64,000 nucleotides of DNA, taken from assembly GCA_028023455.1 (NCBI GenBank), contig JAQFVV010012420.1, positions 5,721,770 to 5,785,769 on the forward strand, written 5' to 3'. The notes beneath the pieces were generated by a model. The model ran no database searches and was not told the origin of the DNA. It saw only the letters and a program-made list of their open reading frames with translations. Made by a program: the position numbers and the translations under genes. The DNA is from Epiperipatus broadwayi. Taxonomy: Eukaryota; Onychophora; Udeonychophora; Euonychophora; Peripatidae. How positions within the stretch are numbered: position 1 is the stretch's first letter; each line of letters begins with the position of its first letter. Positions 33,680 to 46,540 of this stretch are shown here, one piece after another.

Positions 33680-34090
33680 CCATATTATATAGGGTATATG
33701 AGCACAGACTTTCAGATGACCCATCACTCTCTACTCTATCTAATAACACTGATACACTCAAGCACATATATGCTGAAAAGATAAATAATCACCAATATAA
33801 AGCAGCAATCATCAGGGGGTCCAGATTATCATCTCCCACACATATATACTATAAGTGCTCAGATATATATTAAGATAGACAATCTTCATACTTTAATGGA
33901 CAGGCTCCAATCTTCTACACACTCCAACTCTTCAACCGTCCATCCAAATGAAAATCTGATGATGGAATGCTCGAAGGCCACCCTGAGGCCGAGATTCTTG
34001 TCACACCCATGTTGACCTAAGGCCAATCTGAAACCCACATGTACAGGACATAATCCATTTAATACATATGCAAGGATGGGAAGACATCTC
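33680..34090 (-). mobile_element. Repeat family 2, minus-strand copy with most complete body, hammerhead deleted
   Basis: Read on the minus strand: body (TTGGCCTTAGGTCAACATGG, then GAGCATTCCATCATCAGATT), then the sequence shared with 18.1 kb, then the tRNA-like tail. The core CTGATGA is present (33809-33815 on the minus strand), but about 17 bases containing the far side of helix II and GAAA are gone compared with 18.06 kb. The ribozyme cannot form. Confidence 0.75.
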
Positions 34091-34479
34091 TACAATGTAA
34101 TTGCAACACATGTTATAATCATAGTAAAAAAATCTGCTAGCTATTAAACAATAAATATTTTATTTATATATATATGTTTGAGAATGAATTTACATATTAT
34201 AAATTTTTATGTAATAAACGTTATTAACATAAATAGAATTAATTAATTAAATACTTTACAAAGCATAATTTTTATAGTACAGATAGACTGTCATTACTTT
34301 TTCAGGCATGTAATATTTTGAGTAATCTTTGAGTGATCAATTTATTTAAGATTCATGTTTGTTATTTAATCAAATAAATCTTTATTCTTTATTATGTACA
34401 TATAAAAAATTGTGACAAATATAAATTCAAAAATAAAAAGTAATTTTAAAAATAATATATCATTTTTAAATATAAATAA

Positions 34480-34870
34480 TAGAGATAATTTTTTATATTA
34501 AATGCTTTTATTGACTAAAAAAAATAATATTTTTTTTTTCAACCACAATTTGGGATTTTTAGATTTAAGTTGAAATAAAAGCATAGCATGAGGGTTGAGA
34601 AATTAATTAAATCAATCACTTGTTTTAAAATGAGAATTGATTAATTAATTTGTGGACCTATGCTTTTATTTCAAGTTAAATCTAAAAACCCAATTGTAGT
34701 TGAAGAAACAATTATTTTCTGCTTTTTAGTGTATGGTCAATGAAAGCATTAAAAAAAAAACCATTTCTATCTCCATTATTTTTAAGTTTTTAGTAATGGC
34801 ACAGTAAATGAAAATTTAAAACTATATTGTATTTTAAATTGACTGAACACTTATAATTGATTATATATAT
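34480..34870 (+). repeat. Fold-back MITE copy B with tail
   Basis: Arms 34500-34620 and 34640-34751 pair (AATGCTTTTATTGAC / GTCAATGAAAGCATT, GAAATAAAAGCATAG / CTATGCTTTTATTTC). The sequence after it (AAGTTTTTAGTAATGGCACA to about 34870) is the inverted equivalent of 22907-22995. Same family as copy A. Confidence 0.8.
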
Positions 34871-34990
34871 TACTTGATATTTCTGCTGCAAGTTAAAATA
34901 TATACCCGTTATGTATATATCCTATTTAGTATGGTTACATAATATATGTGTACATAAGTGATTAAAAATATGGAATATTCTTTTATATGA
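34866..34990 (+). repeat. Dispersed repeat segment, partner at 39.96-40.1 kb
   Basis: ATTTCTGCTGCAAGTTAA, then ATATCCTATTTAGTATGG, then ATATGTGTACATAAGTG recur in the same orientation at 39975-40110 (TTTCTGCAGGAAGTTAATAT, ATATCCTATTTAGTATATG, ATATGTGTATATAAGTGG). Family unknown. Confidence 0.7.
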
Positions 34991-34999
34991 AAAGTGTTT

Positions 35000-37900
35000 A
35001 ACATTTTTACTCTGATTGGGAAATTTTTTACTTTTTTTTAAAAAAAAAAACAAAAAAAACTTACTGAAACTATATTGTAAATGAACTTCACTTAATACAT
35101 ATAATTTTACTTTAAATCAATTTCATACATATAGTGTACATATTGTAACCTTTTAATTGGTTCACTGTAATAAGGGAATGTATAAATGTATCTAATAGTC
35201 CAAAATTTAAAAATTAAAAATATAACTGGCACTAATAATTTAATATATAACTTTTAAGAGAGAATTTAGGGGAGCTAATAAATACACCTTTTTTATACAT
35301 AGTTATTTTCATTTTATATATCAGTATGTAATTAATAATATATTTTTAAAATAATTATAATGACAATAAATAAATCATTGATTTTAATATTTTTATGAAG
35401 CTGAAAAATAAATTATTTTAAGTTTCAATTAAAACATTGTTTAAATTTAATCAGTTTTAAAATATTTATTATTATTTGTGTGTGTGTGTGTGTGTGAGTG
35501 TTGTAAATTAAAAAAAAACAAGTTAAATATTAAATAATTAAGAGACAACTTTTAAGTTATTGACCAATGAGAGTTAAGCGAGTGATTTTCCATATCATGT
35601 TTGGGGGATATTTATAGAACTGGCAAACAATGAGAAAAAATGAAACTAATAAGTAAATTAAATGGTTATATAAAATATTGGTAAAATTTACCAAATTATA
35701 AAAATATTTTATTTTATACAACAGTTATAACTCAATTAATCTTAAAGGAATAAAGTGCTTAAAAGAAGTTTAACAAGATGATAGAGTAATCTAAACTATT
35801 TTCTTTGTCAGTCATAAGTTATAATCTAGGGAAATCAATTTACAATTTTAAAATGTTAGGACAGAAAAAGTTACCAATATATATTGTTGTTATAAACAGA
35901 AAAATGGGGAATAATAAAAGTAATTTGGTACAAGTAATTAAAATGTGGACAATTATTCATGTAAGAAAACATTTTTAATTTATCTCTACTTTATTGAAAA
36001 ACTTAAGTGATAGTTTAACTAATAAAAGGAACCAAACCAAGATCAGAATAGATGACTTTATGAATTAAGAAAGTGAAGGTCTAGAACTTTAATATAATAC
36101 ATAATTGAGATAAAAAGTTGAAGAAAATAATTAGTACTATCAATTAAAATAACATATTCTATTCAAATTAAAAATATAATATTATTTAAGGATGGATATT
36201 TGTAATATTTTATAATGCAACATTAATTTTAATCAAGCAAATAGGATAAATGTTTGTTCTTAATTAATAAATAAAAGTATACAGTCAAGATAAGTCTTCT
36301 ATTTAGGTATGATAAGTTTTATTAAAGTAAGAAGCATAAATGGAGAAGAATTCACGAAGAAGAGATAATAAGCTTAAGTCTGTTAAATAAATTACAAATT
36401 ATATTCTAAGAGACTTAATTTCAAGAAACTTATTTACATTTATCCTAAGATAAAGAAATTTGTATATAAAACATAGGGTTGTAATGAAGGATTTAAATAA
36501 AAATAATTTATTAATCAATACTTCAAATAGTTAACATTTAAATATATGTTTGACCTGTTTGTTAATTACTGATTTGATTAACTTTTGTAATAGTTATGCA
36601 TGAAAAAAATTCTGACATGTAAATATGAAAAATTGTCTCAAGAAGCATCTTGCCATGAAAGATTTCAGTTTATTATTGTTAGTGATTATTTTAAAATTTA
36701 GGTGGAAGAACCTTGGAACTGCTGATAAATATAATAGTTTAAAGTTATAGTTCACAAGGAATTATTGAATCTAATATTAAAGTATATGAAAAGGAATCAC
36801 AAGGAAAAATAAAAAAAATAAAATAAACAATAATTTTTGGGGGTATTATTTTAAACAAAAGCCAACATTATATTAGTTGTGTTCAATATTAAATTAGTTA
36901 AGTTAAATGATTGTATTATATTTTAATGTTTGATTTAAATTAATAATTTTAAAAGTTATGCTTGGGATGAGAATATAATAAGCATGAAGAAAAGAGAAGA
37001 TTGAAAATGGGTTAAAACAATACTTTAAATTTTTATTGTAAGGTAACAGAATTTGAATTAATTTATTGTATGCTTTAGTGCATGAAATAATTAATAATCA
37101 GTTGTAGTTATACTAATACAATAATAAAAATGTATGATAATGAAATTTTTAAAGAGCAATATGAAAGGATTAAATGTATGAATGATAAAAGTGGCTAATA
37201 AAAAAAAAAATTTTTTATCTCAGTTTTAATGTAATAAAGTAAACATTGATGATTGTCAAGTTATATACCTTTTTTTGTAACACATTGTTAGATTAGTAAG
37301 ATAACAATTGATGGGAAGATAATATTATTATACTGATATATAGTAATGATGGATGCTAGCAATACTTTTTTAGAGTTAGATAAGTTTATCATTCCAGGAT
37401 ATGATTAATATGTTTAAATTATACTTTCCTGAAAAATGTACAAGAAAATAATGAGATTAGTCTAAGTGACATCCATATATTTAGTTTTGAGATATAATAA
37501 TGTGAGAAATTTTTATAAAATAGTGGATTTTAAATCCATAAAAGCTTAATGTAAAAGCCTGGATATTAAGGGAGCATCATTAAAAGAAGATGACTACTTT
37601 CCATGAGAGCACATCTTATTTAAAAGGAAAAGAAAACCTCCAGTTCATATTTGTAGTATTTTACTGTAGTAAAAAAATCAGTTTCTTTTCTACAGAATTT
37701 TGAAATAATAAAGAAAAGTAAGGTAAGCATTAAATATAGTTGGTTGTATTTTAAAAAATATTATAATATCTTATCTAAGGTGTAGAAAGTTGTTTGATAT
37801 GCAATTGAAGTAAATGCAAAACAAATGTTATAATACTTAAGTAATTTTTGAATTGATACTAGATGGAAATAAAAATAAGATCAGTGATGAAAATAAAAAG

Positions 37901-38995
37901 AAAGAAAGGATGAATGGAATAAATTATTATCAAGGGGTTGTTTAAGCTTGATTCCATTACTTATGTTATAGATTTTACATTATAAAAACCACCAACCTAA
38001 GTGTAAATATTAAGTATGGTTGTTAATAAAATTTACATGTATCCCAAAAAAAAATATTAAAATTTATGAAAAAATTGTATGGGGTGGAAGAAAGTAAAAG
38101 AGTAATATATTGTGTACTCAATAAAATAACTGAAAATTGAACCCACATTTAAAACTAATAGACATTGTGATAAAACCTTAGCAAGAAAAAAATATATGTT
38201 AGAAATAACTAATGGGAAATTTGAATAATGAAATATATTGATGTAATGTAAAAGTTTAATTTCTAAGCAGCATATGGGAGTAAAGTATTGTTTTCATTGA
38301 TGTAAATAATTGTATAGAGATGTTAATAATATTATATGTGTTTATAGTTTATGATTTGAAATAGTTTGTTATTGATTATTGTTATTTGTTTAAATAAACA
38401 AATATTTTGATATAAATGTAGACTAATGGCTCGGTTTCTACTCCAAATTATTTTCTTCACGCTGTCATATCCAAGTACATAAATTATGGGGAATATTATG
38501 GAGAAAAAACATGATAAATTAATTGTTTATTAAATTAATGTATAACTACTTAAATGATATTATTTAAGAGCATCATATTTTTAACTTGAAATACTTTTAT
38601 CTTTAAAGTAATATTAAATTTGTTGTAAAATTAATTTGAATTCATGTCTTTTAAATAAATTTAAAATAGTATATAAGAAGAGAGATTGGTATGGGAATAC
38701 CTCAGACAGTTTACATTTTAAGTTAAGAGGAAATTTAAAATAGTGTATGTTGATTAATTAATTTACTGAAGTTATTAAAAAGGAGGAAATTATTTTAATT
38801 AATGGATATAGATTATGATGATTCTAAAAGTGGTTCATTTTTATAATTAATATTTTAATTTATAAATAAAGTTATTATTGGAACATATGGAAGTAATTGA
38901 TAATTTGGATTTTCTTATATTATAGTTGTTAAAGATATTCTAACCTTAAGAAAATGATCTAAATTGTATTTGTAATGTTAGGTGTGATTACTATT
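35000..38995. other. Unassigned A/T-rich region with purine-rich plus strand
   Basis: C is noticeably scarce on the plus strand from about 35.8 to 38.4 kb, which can be a sign of an eroded coding element, but I could not match any translated stretch to a known family. A TG dinucleotide repeat lies at 35476-35503. Confidence 0.35.
35476..35503 (+). repeat. (TG)n microsatellite
   Basis: About eleven TG units followed by AGTGTTG. Confidence 0.95.
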
Positions 38996-38999
38996 AAGA

Positions 39000-39450
39000 T
39001 ACTTCACATGATCACCATTTCTTTGCTTGCTTATAACTGTTATTAAAACAGGCAAAACTCACTATATGTATTGCCACACACATAAGCTAGAATAATCAAT
39101 GGATACCAGAAAGCTTATTCATAAAATTTCCATCTAGTAATGCAACCCTCCAGCAGCCACCTTTTATCTCCACTTAACTAAGATGTTTTCAATTTAAGAC
39201 TCATAGTTTTGTAGTTAAGCAGAGATAAAAGGTGGCTGCTGGAGGGTTGCATTAAATCATAAGATCTAGGTGCAGTGCTCTCAGATCCAAGTCTTCTCAC
39301 TGATGAAGGCCACAAACCAGAAACTAGTCTGGGAATATTGGATGAGTAAGCACTAGATGGGGATTTTATGCACAAGCCTTCTGGCATCCATTGGTTATTC
39401 TAGCTTGCTGTGTGTGGCAATACATATAGTGAGTTTTGCCTGTATTATTA
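39000..39450. mobile_element. Repeat family 1, inverted dimer
   Basis: A minus-strand unit (about 39006-39170) and a plus-strand unit (about 39190-39450) meet head to head. They share the exact inverted words GCAACCCTCCAGCAGCCACC / GGTGGCTGCTGGAGGGTTGC. The minus unit has lost its hammerhead by deletion after CCATCTAGT. The plus unit keeps it. Outer ends match the ends of the array at 24-25 kb (GGCAAAACTC... / ...GAGTTTTGCC). Copies are more diverged than the array, so older. Confidence 0.8.
39285..39343 (+). ncRNA. Type I hammerhead ribozyme, family 1, diverged copy
   Basis: ATCCAA (39285-39290) and TTCTCA on the 5' side, core CTGATGA, helix II with one C·A mismatch (GGC/ACC), GAAAC, TA, GTC ending at C39329, then TGGGAA and TTGGAT (39338-39343). 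In helix I, pair 5 is A-T where the array has G-C, so both strands changed together. The core is complete. Confidence 0.75.
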
Positions 39451-39959
39451 AGATAGTTGGATCTTAGTAAAATCCCACTTATTATTCATTTATCTTAAAT
39501 GGAATAATTGTTATTTTAGTATAAAAGAATAGTTGATGACCTTGAGATATACATAAGGTAGAAATATTTATAAGGTATTTTATAATACATTGGATTTCAT
39601 TATTTTTTATATAATTAATTAGATAAGTAAAGGAAAATAAACATTATTTTTAATAAAAGATTATGTTAGTCATTGTCTATTGCAGAGATTTCCCTATGGA
39701 ATATATCAAAATAATAATTGGAAGGCTTTTACAATGGCTATGTCACTAGGATGTATATTTTATATGCTTTCTCAATGTTAAAGCCAGTCTATTGTAACTG
39801 TCTCTTAAATCTACCTTAAATATTATATAATAGATATTTATAGTCAATTGTTGAGTTTCAAAAATTGGTGTTTTTATAGAATTTATAGTTTGATGTCTGA
39901 ACTAGGTTAACAATCGGATCAATTTGTATAGTGGATATGTGAAAAATTGGGATGGACAT

Positions 39960-40110
39960 GTTATAATATATATCATTAGAAATTTCTGCAGGAAGTTAAT
40001 ATGTATACTTTTTATGTGCATATCCTATTTAGTATATGTACATAATAATATATGTGTATATAAGTGGTTAAAAATATAAACTATTCTTGTAAGTGAAAAT
40101 GTTTTACATT
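39960..40110 (+). repeat. Dispersed repeat segment, partner of 34.87-34.99 kb
   Basis: Same words in the same order as the partner, with small indels. A 99-codon frame starting at 40093 just after it has no recognisable motif and a composition typical of chance frames in A/T-rich DNA. Confidence 0.65.
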
Positions 40111-41725
40111 TTGACAGTTTTCATTTTAAAAAATTGTTTTAAGCAAAACTATATTATAAACAACATTATTATCAATTATATGAATGTTGCAATTATAATA
40201 AATAAAATTGATAGTGAGCATTATTCTTCCCACTCTTCTCTATCAAATAAAATAACTAACTGGCCTATTAAAAAAATTAATGTGTCCTATCAGTTTTATA
40301 GATATTGTAAACAAATATACAAATTTCAACAAATTGTATTGAACTTAAATATATTAAATATCAATTTTAAAATGGTACAAAAATGTTATTAAATTTTAAA
40401 AAAATTTATACCACCCTCTTGCAAATTTATTTAAAACAAATGAAAGTTTAAAAAATAATTATTAACTATGATACAGAAAATTATTGAATGTTTTTAATAC
40501 CATGTATTTTTCTCATATAAGAAACCAGGTGACCTACTGAAAAGCTGAATGTCCCATATTAATTAAGCTGGTTAGCTATATATCAAATTTCAAGTAATTC
40601 TATTGAATTTAAATATATTAAATCTCAATTTTAAAATGTCATTCAAACTTGAAAAAAAAATCAAAATTTAACAAACAAATTCTTCAACTACAATAAAAGC
40701 ATTTTAAAAAAGTGTAATAAACAAAAAAAAACCCATTAAATTCTGGGGTTTTGTTTTAATATGAAAATTAGACAAATGTATTTGTAATAAAATCCATTTT
40801 ATTTTCATTATTTTTCTATCATTGAAACTATTAAAAAACAAATTTAAACATTTTACTTATATGTGCTTAAAATTTTGTATTAATAGCTAATAAAAAAATT
40901 ATAATTAACACTTTAAATGCCCATTCTTACTTATTTGTCAGTTATTGCAAGGTTGTATTAAAATACTATTTTTCTCATTCATTAATTATGGATTTATTCA
41001 TAAAAGAATTAAAGTAAAATAATCAGAATTATTTTAATTTAGTTTGTAAAAATTGAATAAAGTAACATTCACATTGTGTAAAGTTAATGAAATTCTATTT
41101 AAACTTTAAAATAATATCTATAATTATAAAAAGATGGCAAAAACAAATCATCTGTGGTAAATATAAAATATTTATATTTCAGCTAGTTATGAATGTCTAT
41201 TACAAAGTGTGATTTGATTTCTCTTTACATACAAGTTGTAGTACAAAAAGTTATTGTTTTTTATTTCTCTTGACTTATCTTTTTTAAAAAATTAACATTT
41301 TTAAATAAAGTAAATCTTACCACAATATTCTTAAAAAAATTAAAATCAATATTTTTGAAAAAATAATTGTAAATATGTAAATGATTATGGAATATATATA
41401 ATTTCATTTTTGAATTTATCACATAACAATGAATACACTCAAAAGTTCATTGAAAATTATAAACTACAAATCAGCAACATACAGATGGAAAGTCAACTTA
41501 CTTGAAGTCAAACAAATTTGTAAAATGCTGACATATTCAGAATTTTTTTGAATTAAAATATCAATATTTATTTAGCTTAATTTTTTATGAAAGTATGACT
41601 GCAAAAATAGAAAAATAGAGCAACAAAAGTCACAAGAATAATCAAGCAAAGAATTAAAGTTTACTGTTCCTTTGTGTATAAAGATGAAAATTATCATTCT
41701 TTAAAAATGAACCTTTAATATAAAA
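40111..41725. other. A/T-rich spacer, no gene seen
   Basis: Nothing recognised. Confidence 0.5.
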
Positions 41726-41729
41726 TCAA

Positions 41730-42045
41730 ATTCTCTATACAGCAGTGCCACTCAGTGAAAATCTTAGTGGAAGGAAGAAGGTTTGTGCATAAAACCCCTA
41801 TCTACTTTTTACTCATCCAGTATTCTCAGACTAGTTTCTTGCTCATGACTTTTATCAATGAAATACCTTGGATTTCTGAACATATTACCTAGATGAAAGA
41901 CACAAGCTATAAAGTAGTCTGGGAATATTGAATGAGTAGACACTAGATAGGGATTTTATGCACAAATTTTTGTACATCCATAGATCACTAAGGCTTGAGT
42001 GGCATCTTTTGTAAGTATAGAAAATGATTATCATGTGATGTTTTA
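41730..42045. repeat. Repeat family 1, inverted dimer with eroded ribozymes
   Basis: Left half is minus strand (GTTTGTGCATAAAACCCCTA, TCATCCAGTATTCTCAGACT). Right half is plus strand (GTCTGGGAATATTGAATGAG, GGGATTTTATGCACAAA). The left core reads TTGATAA on the minus strand and the right core has lost CTGATGA. Neither can cleave. It is the third head-to-head dimer of this family in the window. Confidence 0.75.
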
Positions 42046-42685
42046 GTGATAATATAAAATCACAAATGTTTTGCTTTTGCCTGTTATACCTAAAACTAAA
42101 TGCATATTTTAAATTAATTTATTAAAACTCAAAATGATATTCCATTTCTTTTTTTTTTTTTTTGATGATCATTAAAAATGTAGCTAATTTTTGTTAATAT
42201 TAGCATTATTTTTTAATTTGAAAATATTTTTATTGTTTCATTTAACAAGTAAAAGAGTTGAGTTTTTTTTTTAAATGATAAATAATTAAGAAAATTCATT
42301 TTATGACTTCAACGTTTAAGTAAAGTTCTAAAAATAGCAAATTGTTATATTTCAAGTATATATTAAAAAGCTTTGTAGCTGTCAGAAATTAATATTTTAA
42401 ATAATATAATAAGATTTTAAAATAGAAATCTATTTTGGTCTTTAAAATTTTTATTTTAAAAATAAAAAGTTATTATTTATCTATCAAAATAAAGATTATG
42501 ATATATAGGTTATATACATATTTATTTATCTTTCAACAATTAATTTATTGATCATAACAGTTTGTACATGGTAGGATTACGGGATAACTTTCCTTTTATT
42601 AATCACTGACGACGATAGGATAAATAAATAAAATACAAAAGTTTTTAAAATTATTTTTAGGGTGAAAATAAAACAATTCACTGTA
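42046..42685. other. A/T-rich spacer, no gene seen
   Basis: Nothing recognised. Confidence 0.5.
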
Positions 42686-42689
42686 ACAG

Positions 42690-42985
42690 CAACTATCTGA
42701 AAAAGAGACCTATTTACAGCTTTACCTTATCCCTTGTCTGATTAAATAATCCAAAATGACCGATTTTTAACTATAATTGTCTTAGGCTTATTTACTATTA
42801 TATTTCGATAGTTTTGTGGGTTTTGGCCATATATAAATTTACAGCTAGTGCATTAATGGACAAAAAAAAAAACAAAAGTGGGAAAATAAATAATAAAAAT
42901 AAACTTGAAAAAAGATATAGTGGGATTGATCCAGAATCTGGTTGCAAAGCATAGTGTATTTTGTATCAAGTCATTTGCAAAGCAG
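42690..42985 (+). repeat. Unnamed dispersed repeat X, plus copy
   Basis: GTGGGTTTTGGCCATATA and GGGATTGATCCAGAATCTGG, with flanks, recur inverted at 46290-46540. No hairpin or coding capacity. Class unknown. Confidence 0.7.
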
Positions 42986-43489
42986 AAAACATACTTAATG
43001 TGTGATTTATTGTTTTAACTTTTCTATAGTATAACAAATATTTTGAAACTACTTGTATAAAGGATCATCTATATCTTAGAAAAAGTAAGCTTGATAGACA
43101 GATTTAATTTAATTAAAAAAAAATTTTTTTTAATTTGTTATTCACCGGAGTTTGACCCTTTATATTAAAAATCAATTTCTGATCCCACGTGTTTCTAAAT
43201 ATTCTATTAAATGTGGATAAAATAGTTTAAACAAGTTCCAGTATTAATACTTTCCCACAGAAATAAGTAAAGGAATGATTTAGTGTTGTTTTTCTTTTCT
43301 TTTTTACTTAGATAAGAATTATAACTAGAAACACAAAAATATGTGAGGTGAGAGTTTCTCTTTTGATGATACTGAAATGTATGCAAATAATGAAAAACTA
43401 CCTGAAAATGCTATTAATAATATCACGTGATTTTTTCATATACTTTAGTATTTATATGCTTCCAAGGAGCAGTTATCTTCTACCTATTC

Positions 43490-43620
43490 TGGAGCTATCT
43501 ATTGCAAATTTGAATAATCAATAAACACCAGATGGTGTTATAGAATCACCATCTCCAGATTGGTTTCTGTATTTATCCTTATGACAATGAAGATTAATAT
43601 TAGAAAGTGAAATGTATACA
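43490..43620 (-). repeat. Repeat family 1 relic
   Basis: On the minus strand, CAGAAACCAATCTGGAGATG and the following GATTCTATAACACCATCTGG track the GAAACTAGTC / TGGGGATATTGGAT region of family 1. The CTGATGA core is gone. A second relic of the same kind is at 44005-44110 (-). Confidence 0.45.
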
Positions 43621-44319
43621 TTCAGAAGATACTCTTTACTCTTTGTTCAACCAAATCCAATTCAAAAAACTCAAAATAAAATTTTTTACCTATCTGTTTC
43701 ATTCATATTTTATGAATGAAAACAATATTTCTTTGCAGAGTAATTATAAATTTGTAAATTATTTATAGACTAAACTTGGAATTCTTTGCATTAAAACTGA
43801 GGCTTTTTATGCTTTGAATTCAAATGATCTTTAAAACCACAAAGTTTATCTGTATTTTTAATGTCAATTCTTGATATTTCTATGATTCTTAATTATTATT
43901 GTTAAGCTCCTAATATTGTCTTTTATATGTACAACTTTATCAATATACTTAGTTGTTTGTTTATTTTTTGTGAGTTCTTAGAATTCGAGCAGTATTTCAT
44001 CCTAAGCTTGAATAATTAATGAATAGCAGATAGTATAATGCTATAAAATACCCATCTTTAGAATGGTTTCTAAAATTTATTTTCAATAATGAAAATTAAG
44101 GCTGGATCAACATGCTTATGTTTCCTAAAGCTATATTTTCTTCTGTATAATTATCAAGCTAATATCATAAAATTTAAAAAAAAATGAAGTTTTGAAGTAA
44201 TTATTTGCATAATTATACAAATTTTTGTTATGATATCAATTTCTGTACATTTTAGAGATCTTAGTAGTACAAGAATAAAAAGGTCCTACAGTTGTTTTAA
44301 AACAGTGTTTATAATATAT

Positions 44320-44530
44320 ATATATATATGAACGTTCGTCCTCTCGTTTCGCTTTGCTCCATGCCTCATGCGGTTTGAACCTCTTTAGTCAAGTGTGATC
44401 TACCAGGTTATTGCCTTTCACAGCGTATATGTTTCACAGTTGTATGTTATCCACACAGCGATATATTTTTATACAGTTATATATGTGGTCACAGTTTTAT
44501 ATGCATTCAAACAATTTATGTTTTTGTCAC
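44320..44530. other. Short G/C-balanced patch
   Basis: GAACGTTCGTCCTCTCGTTT with several CpG sites, then ATGCCTCATGCGGTTTGAAC. It stands out from the flanks and begins next to a TA run. No family recognised. Confidence 0.3.
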
Positions 44531-44706
44531 ACATACAAGCCCTGTAAATGATAATGATATAATTTGTATAGATATATTGCAGCATTTATATAAATAATAT
44601 ATTGTATAAGGTTTTTTTGTTTGAAAGTGGCTAAATATTCTTTAACAAGTTTGGTTTAAGTAAATTATAAATCACATGCGAAATTCACAGATTGGTAATA
44701 AAACTA

Positions 44707-45190
44707 TTTAGAATAATTGAGGTGAGATCAGATGGTCCTTAGGTTATTGACATTGTTTTAGGCTCTTCATTACGATTGTAATGAATTTCTTTCCCAAATC
44801 AAACCAGTAAAAATTTGGCAACAAGATAAAAAGAGATTAGAATCAAAAGAGACAGACTGCTTTAAAACTAGAAGAAGTTTGATTGTGTTTTAAAATAGAT
44901 AGTCCTGGCTTTTGATTTAGGGAATATAGATATCGCAGATTTTTATTTAGAATAATTTGCAGGTGGGATCAGATAGTCCCTAGGTTATTGACATTGTTCT
45001 AGAGCTCATTCATTACAATTGTAATGAATTTCTTTTCCCAGATCAAACCAGTAAAAGTTTGGGCAACAAGATAAAAAAAAGATAAGAATCAAAAGAGACC
45101 TAAGGCTAAAACTTAGAAGAAGTTTGAATTGTGTTTTAAAATAGATGGTCACTGGCTTTTGATCTAGGGAATATAAATATTGCAGTTTTT
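44707..45190. repeat. Direct tandem duplication, about 239-bp unit
   Basis: TTTAGAATAATT starts both copies (44707, 44946). Both contain TTATTGACATTGTT, TGTAATGAATTTCTTT, ATCAAACCAGTAAAA, TTTAAAATAGATGGTC-like and GGGAATATA words. Copies differ by scattered changes, so the duplication is fairly old. Confidence 0.85.
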
Positions 45191-45329
45191 TTGAAAGACC
45201 TCTTTAGTTTTTTTTCTGAAAATTGTTGTGGAGACCAGATCCAAAATGATCAAGTAAAATAATGTATTTACTGGCTCTGAAGCCAGATGGCTACTCTCAA
45301 TCTCTAATTCTTAAAATTCCAACCCCAAA

Positions 45330-45800
45330 GAAAATAAAAAAAATTTTATTTTTAAAAACCAAAAATTAGCTTCCCCCTCACCCCCATTTATTATTTTTCA
45401 ACTCAACAAAAGAAGAAAAGAGAAATTTTATTTTTAAAAAAAAAAATTAAATAATAATTAAAAATTAAAAAAATTTATTAAATAAAAAATTATATATATT
45501 TTAAAAAAAACTTTTTTTTTATATAATATAAAAAAGGAAGAAAAAAATTTTATTTAATTTTATAAATAAATTTTTAAATAAATTATTTTTAAACTTAAAT
45601 TCCCAAAATTTTCTTCCCCCTCATATTCTTTTAATTTATTTTTTTTTATTTTTTTTTATTAAATATATTAAAAAAAAAAAAAAAAAAATATTATAAGAGA
45701 GGTATTTTAATTTTTATTTTATTTTTTATAAAAAAATCTTTATATTTAAATTTTTTATTTTTTTTTTTTTTTAAGATAATAATATTTTTTAATATATATA
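45330..45800. repeat. A/T homopolymer-rich low-complexity block
   Basis: Nearly all A and T in long runs, broken by two C-rich islets (CTTCCCCCTCACCCCC and CTTCCCCCTC). Runs this dense are prone to sequencing and assembly error. Confidence 0.8.
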
Positions 45801-46285
45801 TCAAATTAGTATAACTATGCAAATGAGTTAACCTGGATTCAAAATTTGAAGGTTGTTTTGAATTTCACAATATTAGCTCAAATAAAAGATGATTTCTGGA
45901 TTCTTACATTTTATTCTCATATACACAGAAACCCTTATCTCATCTACTCTTGCCTTTCTAATTATACTTATTAAATAAAAAAAATACTAAATTACCCCTT
46001 TGCTTCATCTGTGGAAAAATATCAATATTGAAATCTCTTTACTCATTTTTCATATAATCTCTAGAAACACATTTGGGATCAACAATAGATGGTTAATATG
46101 TAACTTCAAATTCTGGTGACTAGAACCTAAATATTTTGATTTTTAAATCAAATTAATTTTTATTGTCTATGAACCATATTTTTTAAAGATATACATAATT
46201 TCTTCACACACAAATAGATTCAGGATATTTGTTATGTCATAGAAAAGATAAAACAATTGACCAAATATTAAGTTAGTGTTTTGTC
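45801..46285. other. A/T-rich spacer, no gene seen
   Basis: Nothing recognised. Confidence 0.5.
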
Positions 46286-46289
46286 ATAA

Positions 46290-46540
46290 ATTCTAATTTG
46301 TACAAGATACATACTGCTTTGCCACCAAATTCAGGATCAATCTCACTATTACTAGCTATCATTTATCAAATTTTTTTCTGTGAATTTTTTGGTATATGGC
46401 CAAAACCCACAACAAATCTCCAAATGTGATCATAAATAAGTTTAAACTAATAAGAAATTATGATCAAAAATAATACGGTGCAAGGAAGTATTTACATGGA
46501 TCTCTTCTTTTCAAATAGATGCTGAAATAGTGTTTTGTTT
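46290..46540 (-). repeat. Unnamed dispersed repeat X, minus copy
   Basis: Minus strand contains GTGGGTTTTGGCCATATAC and GAGATTGATCCTGAATTTGG, matching 42690-42985. Confidence 0.7.

Noticed and set aside
33955-33980. CTGATGATGGAATGCTCGAAG in family 2 body as a second hammerhead
   Set aside because: The second box reads GAAG, helix II does not form and no closing helix I was found.
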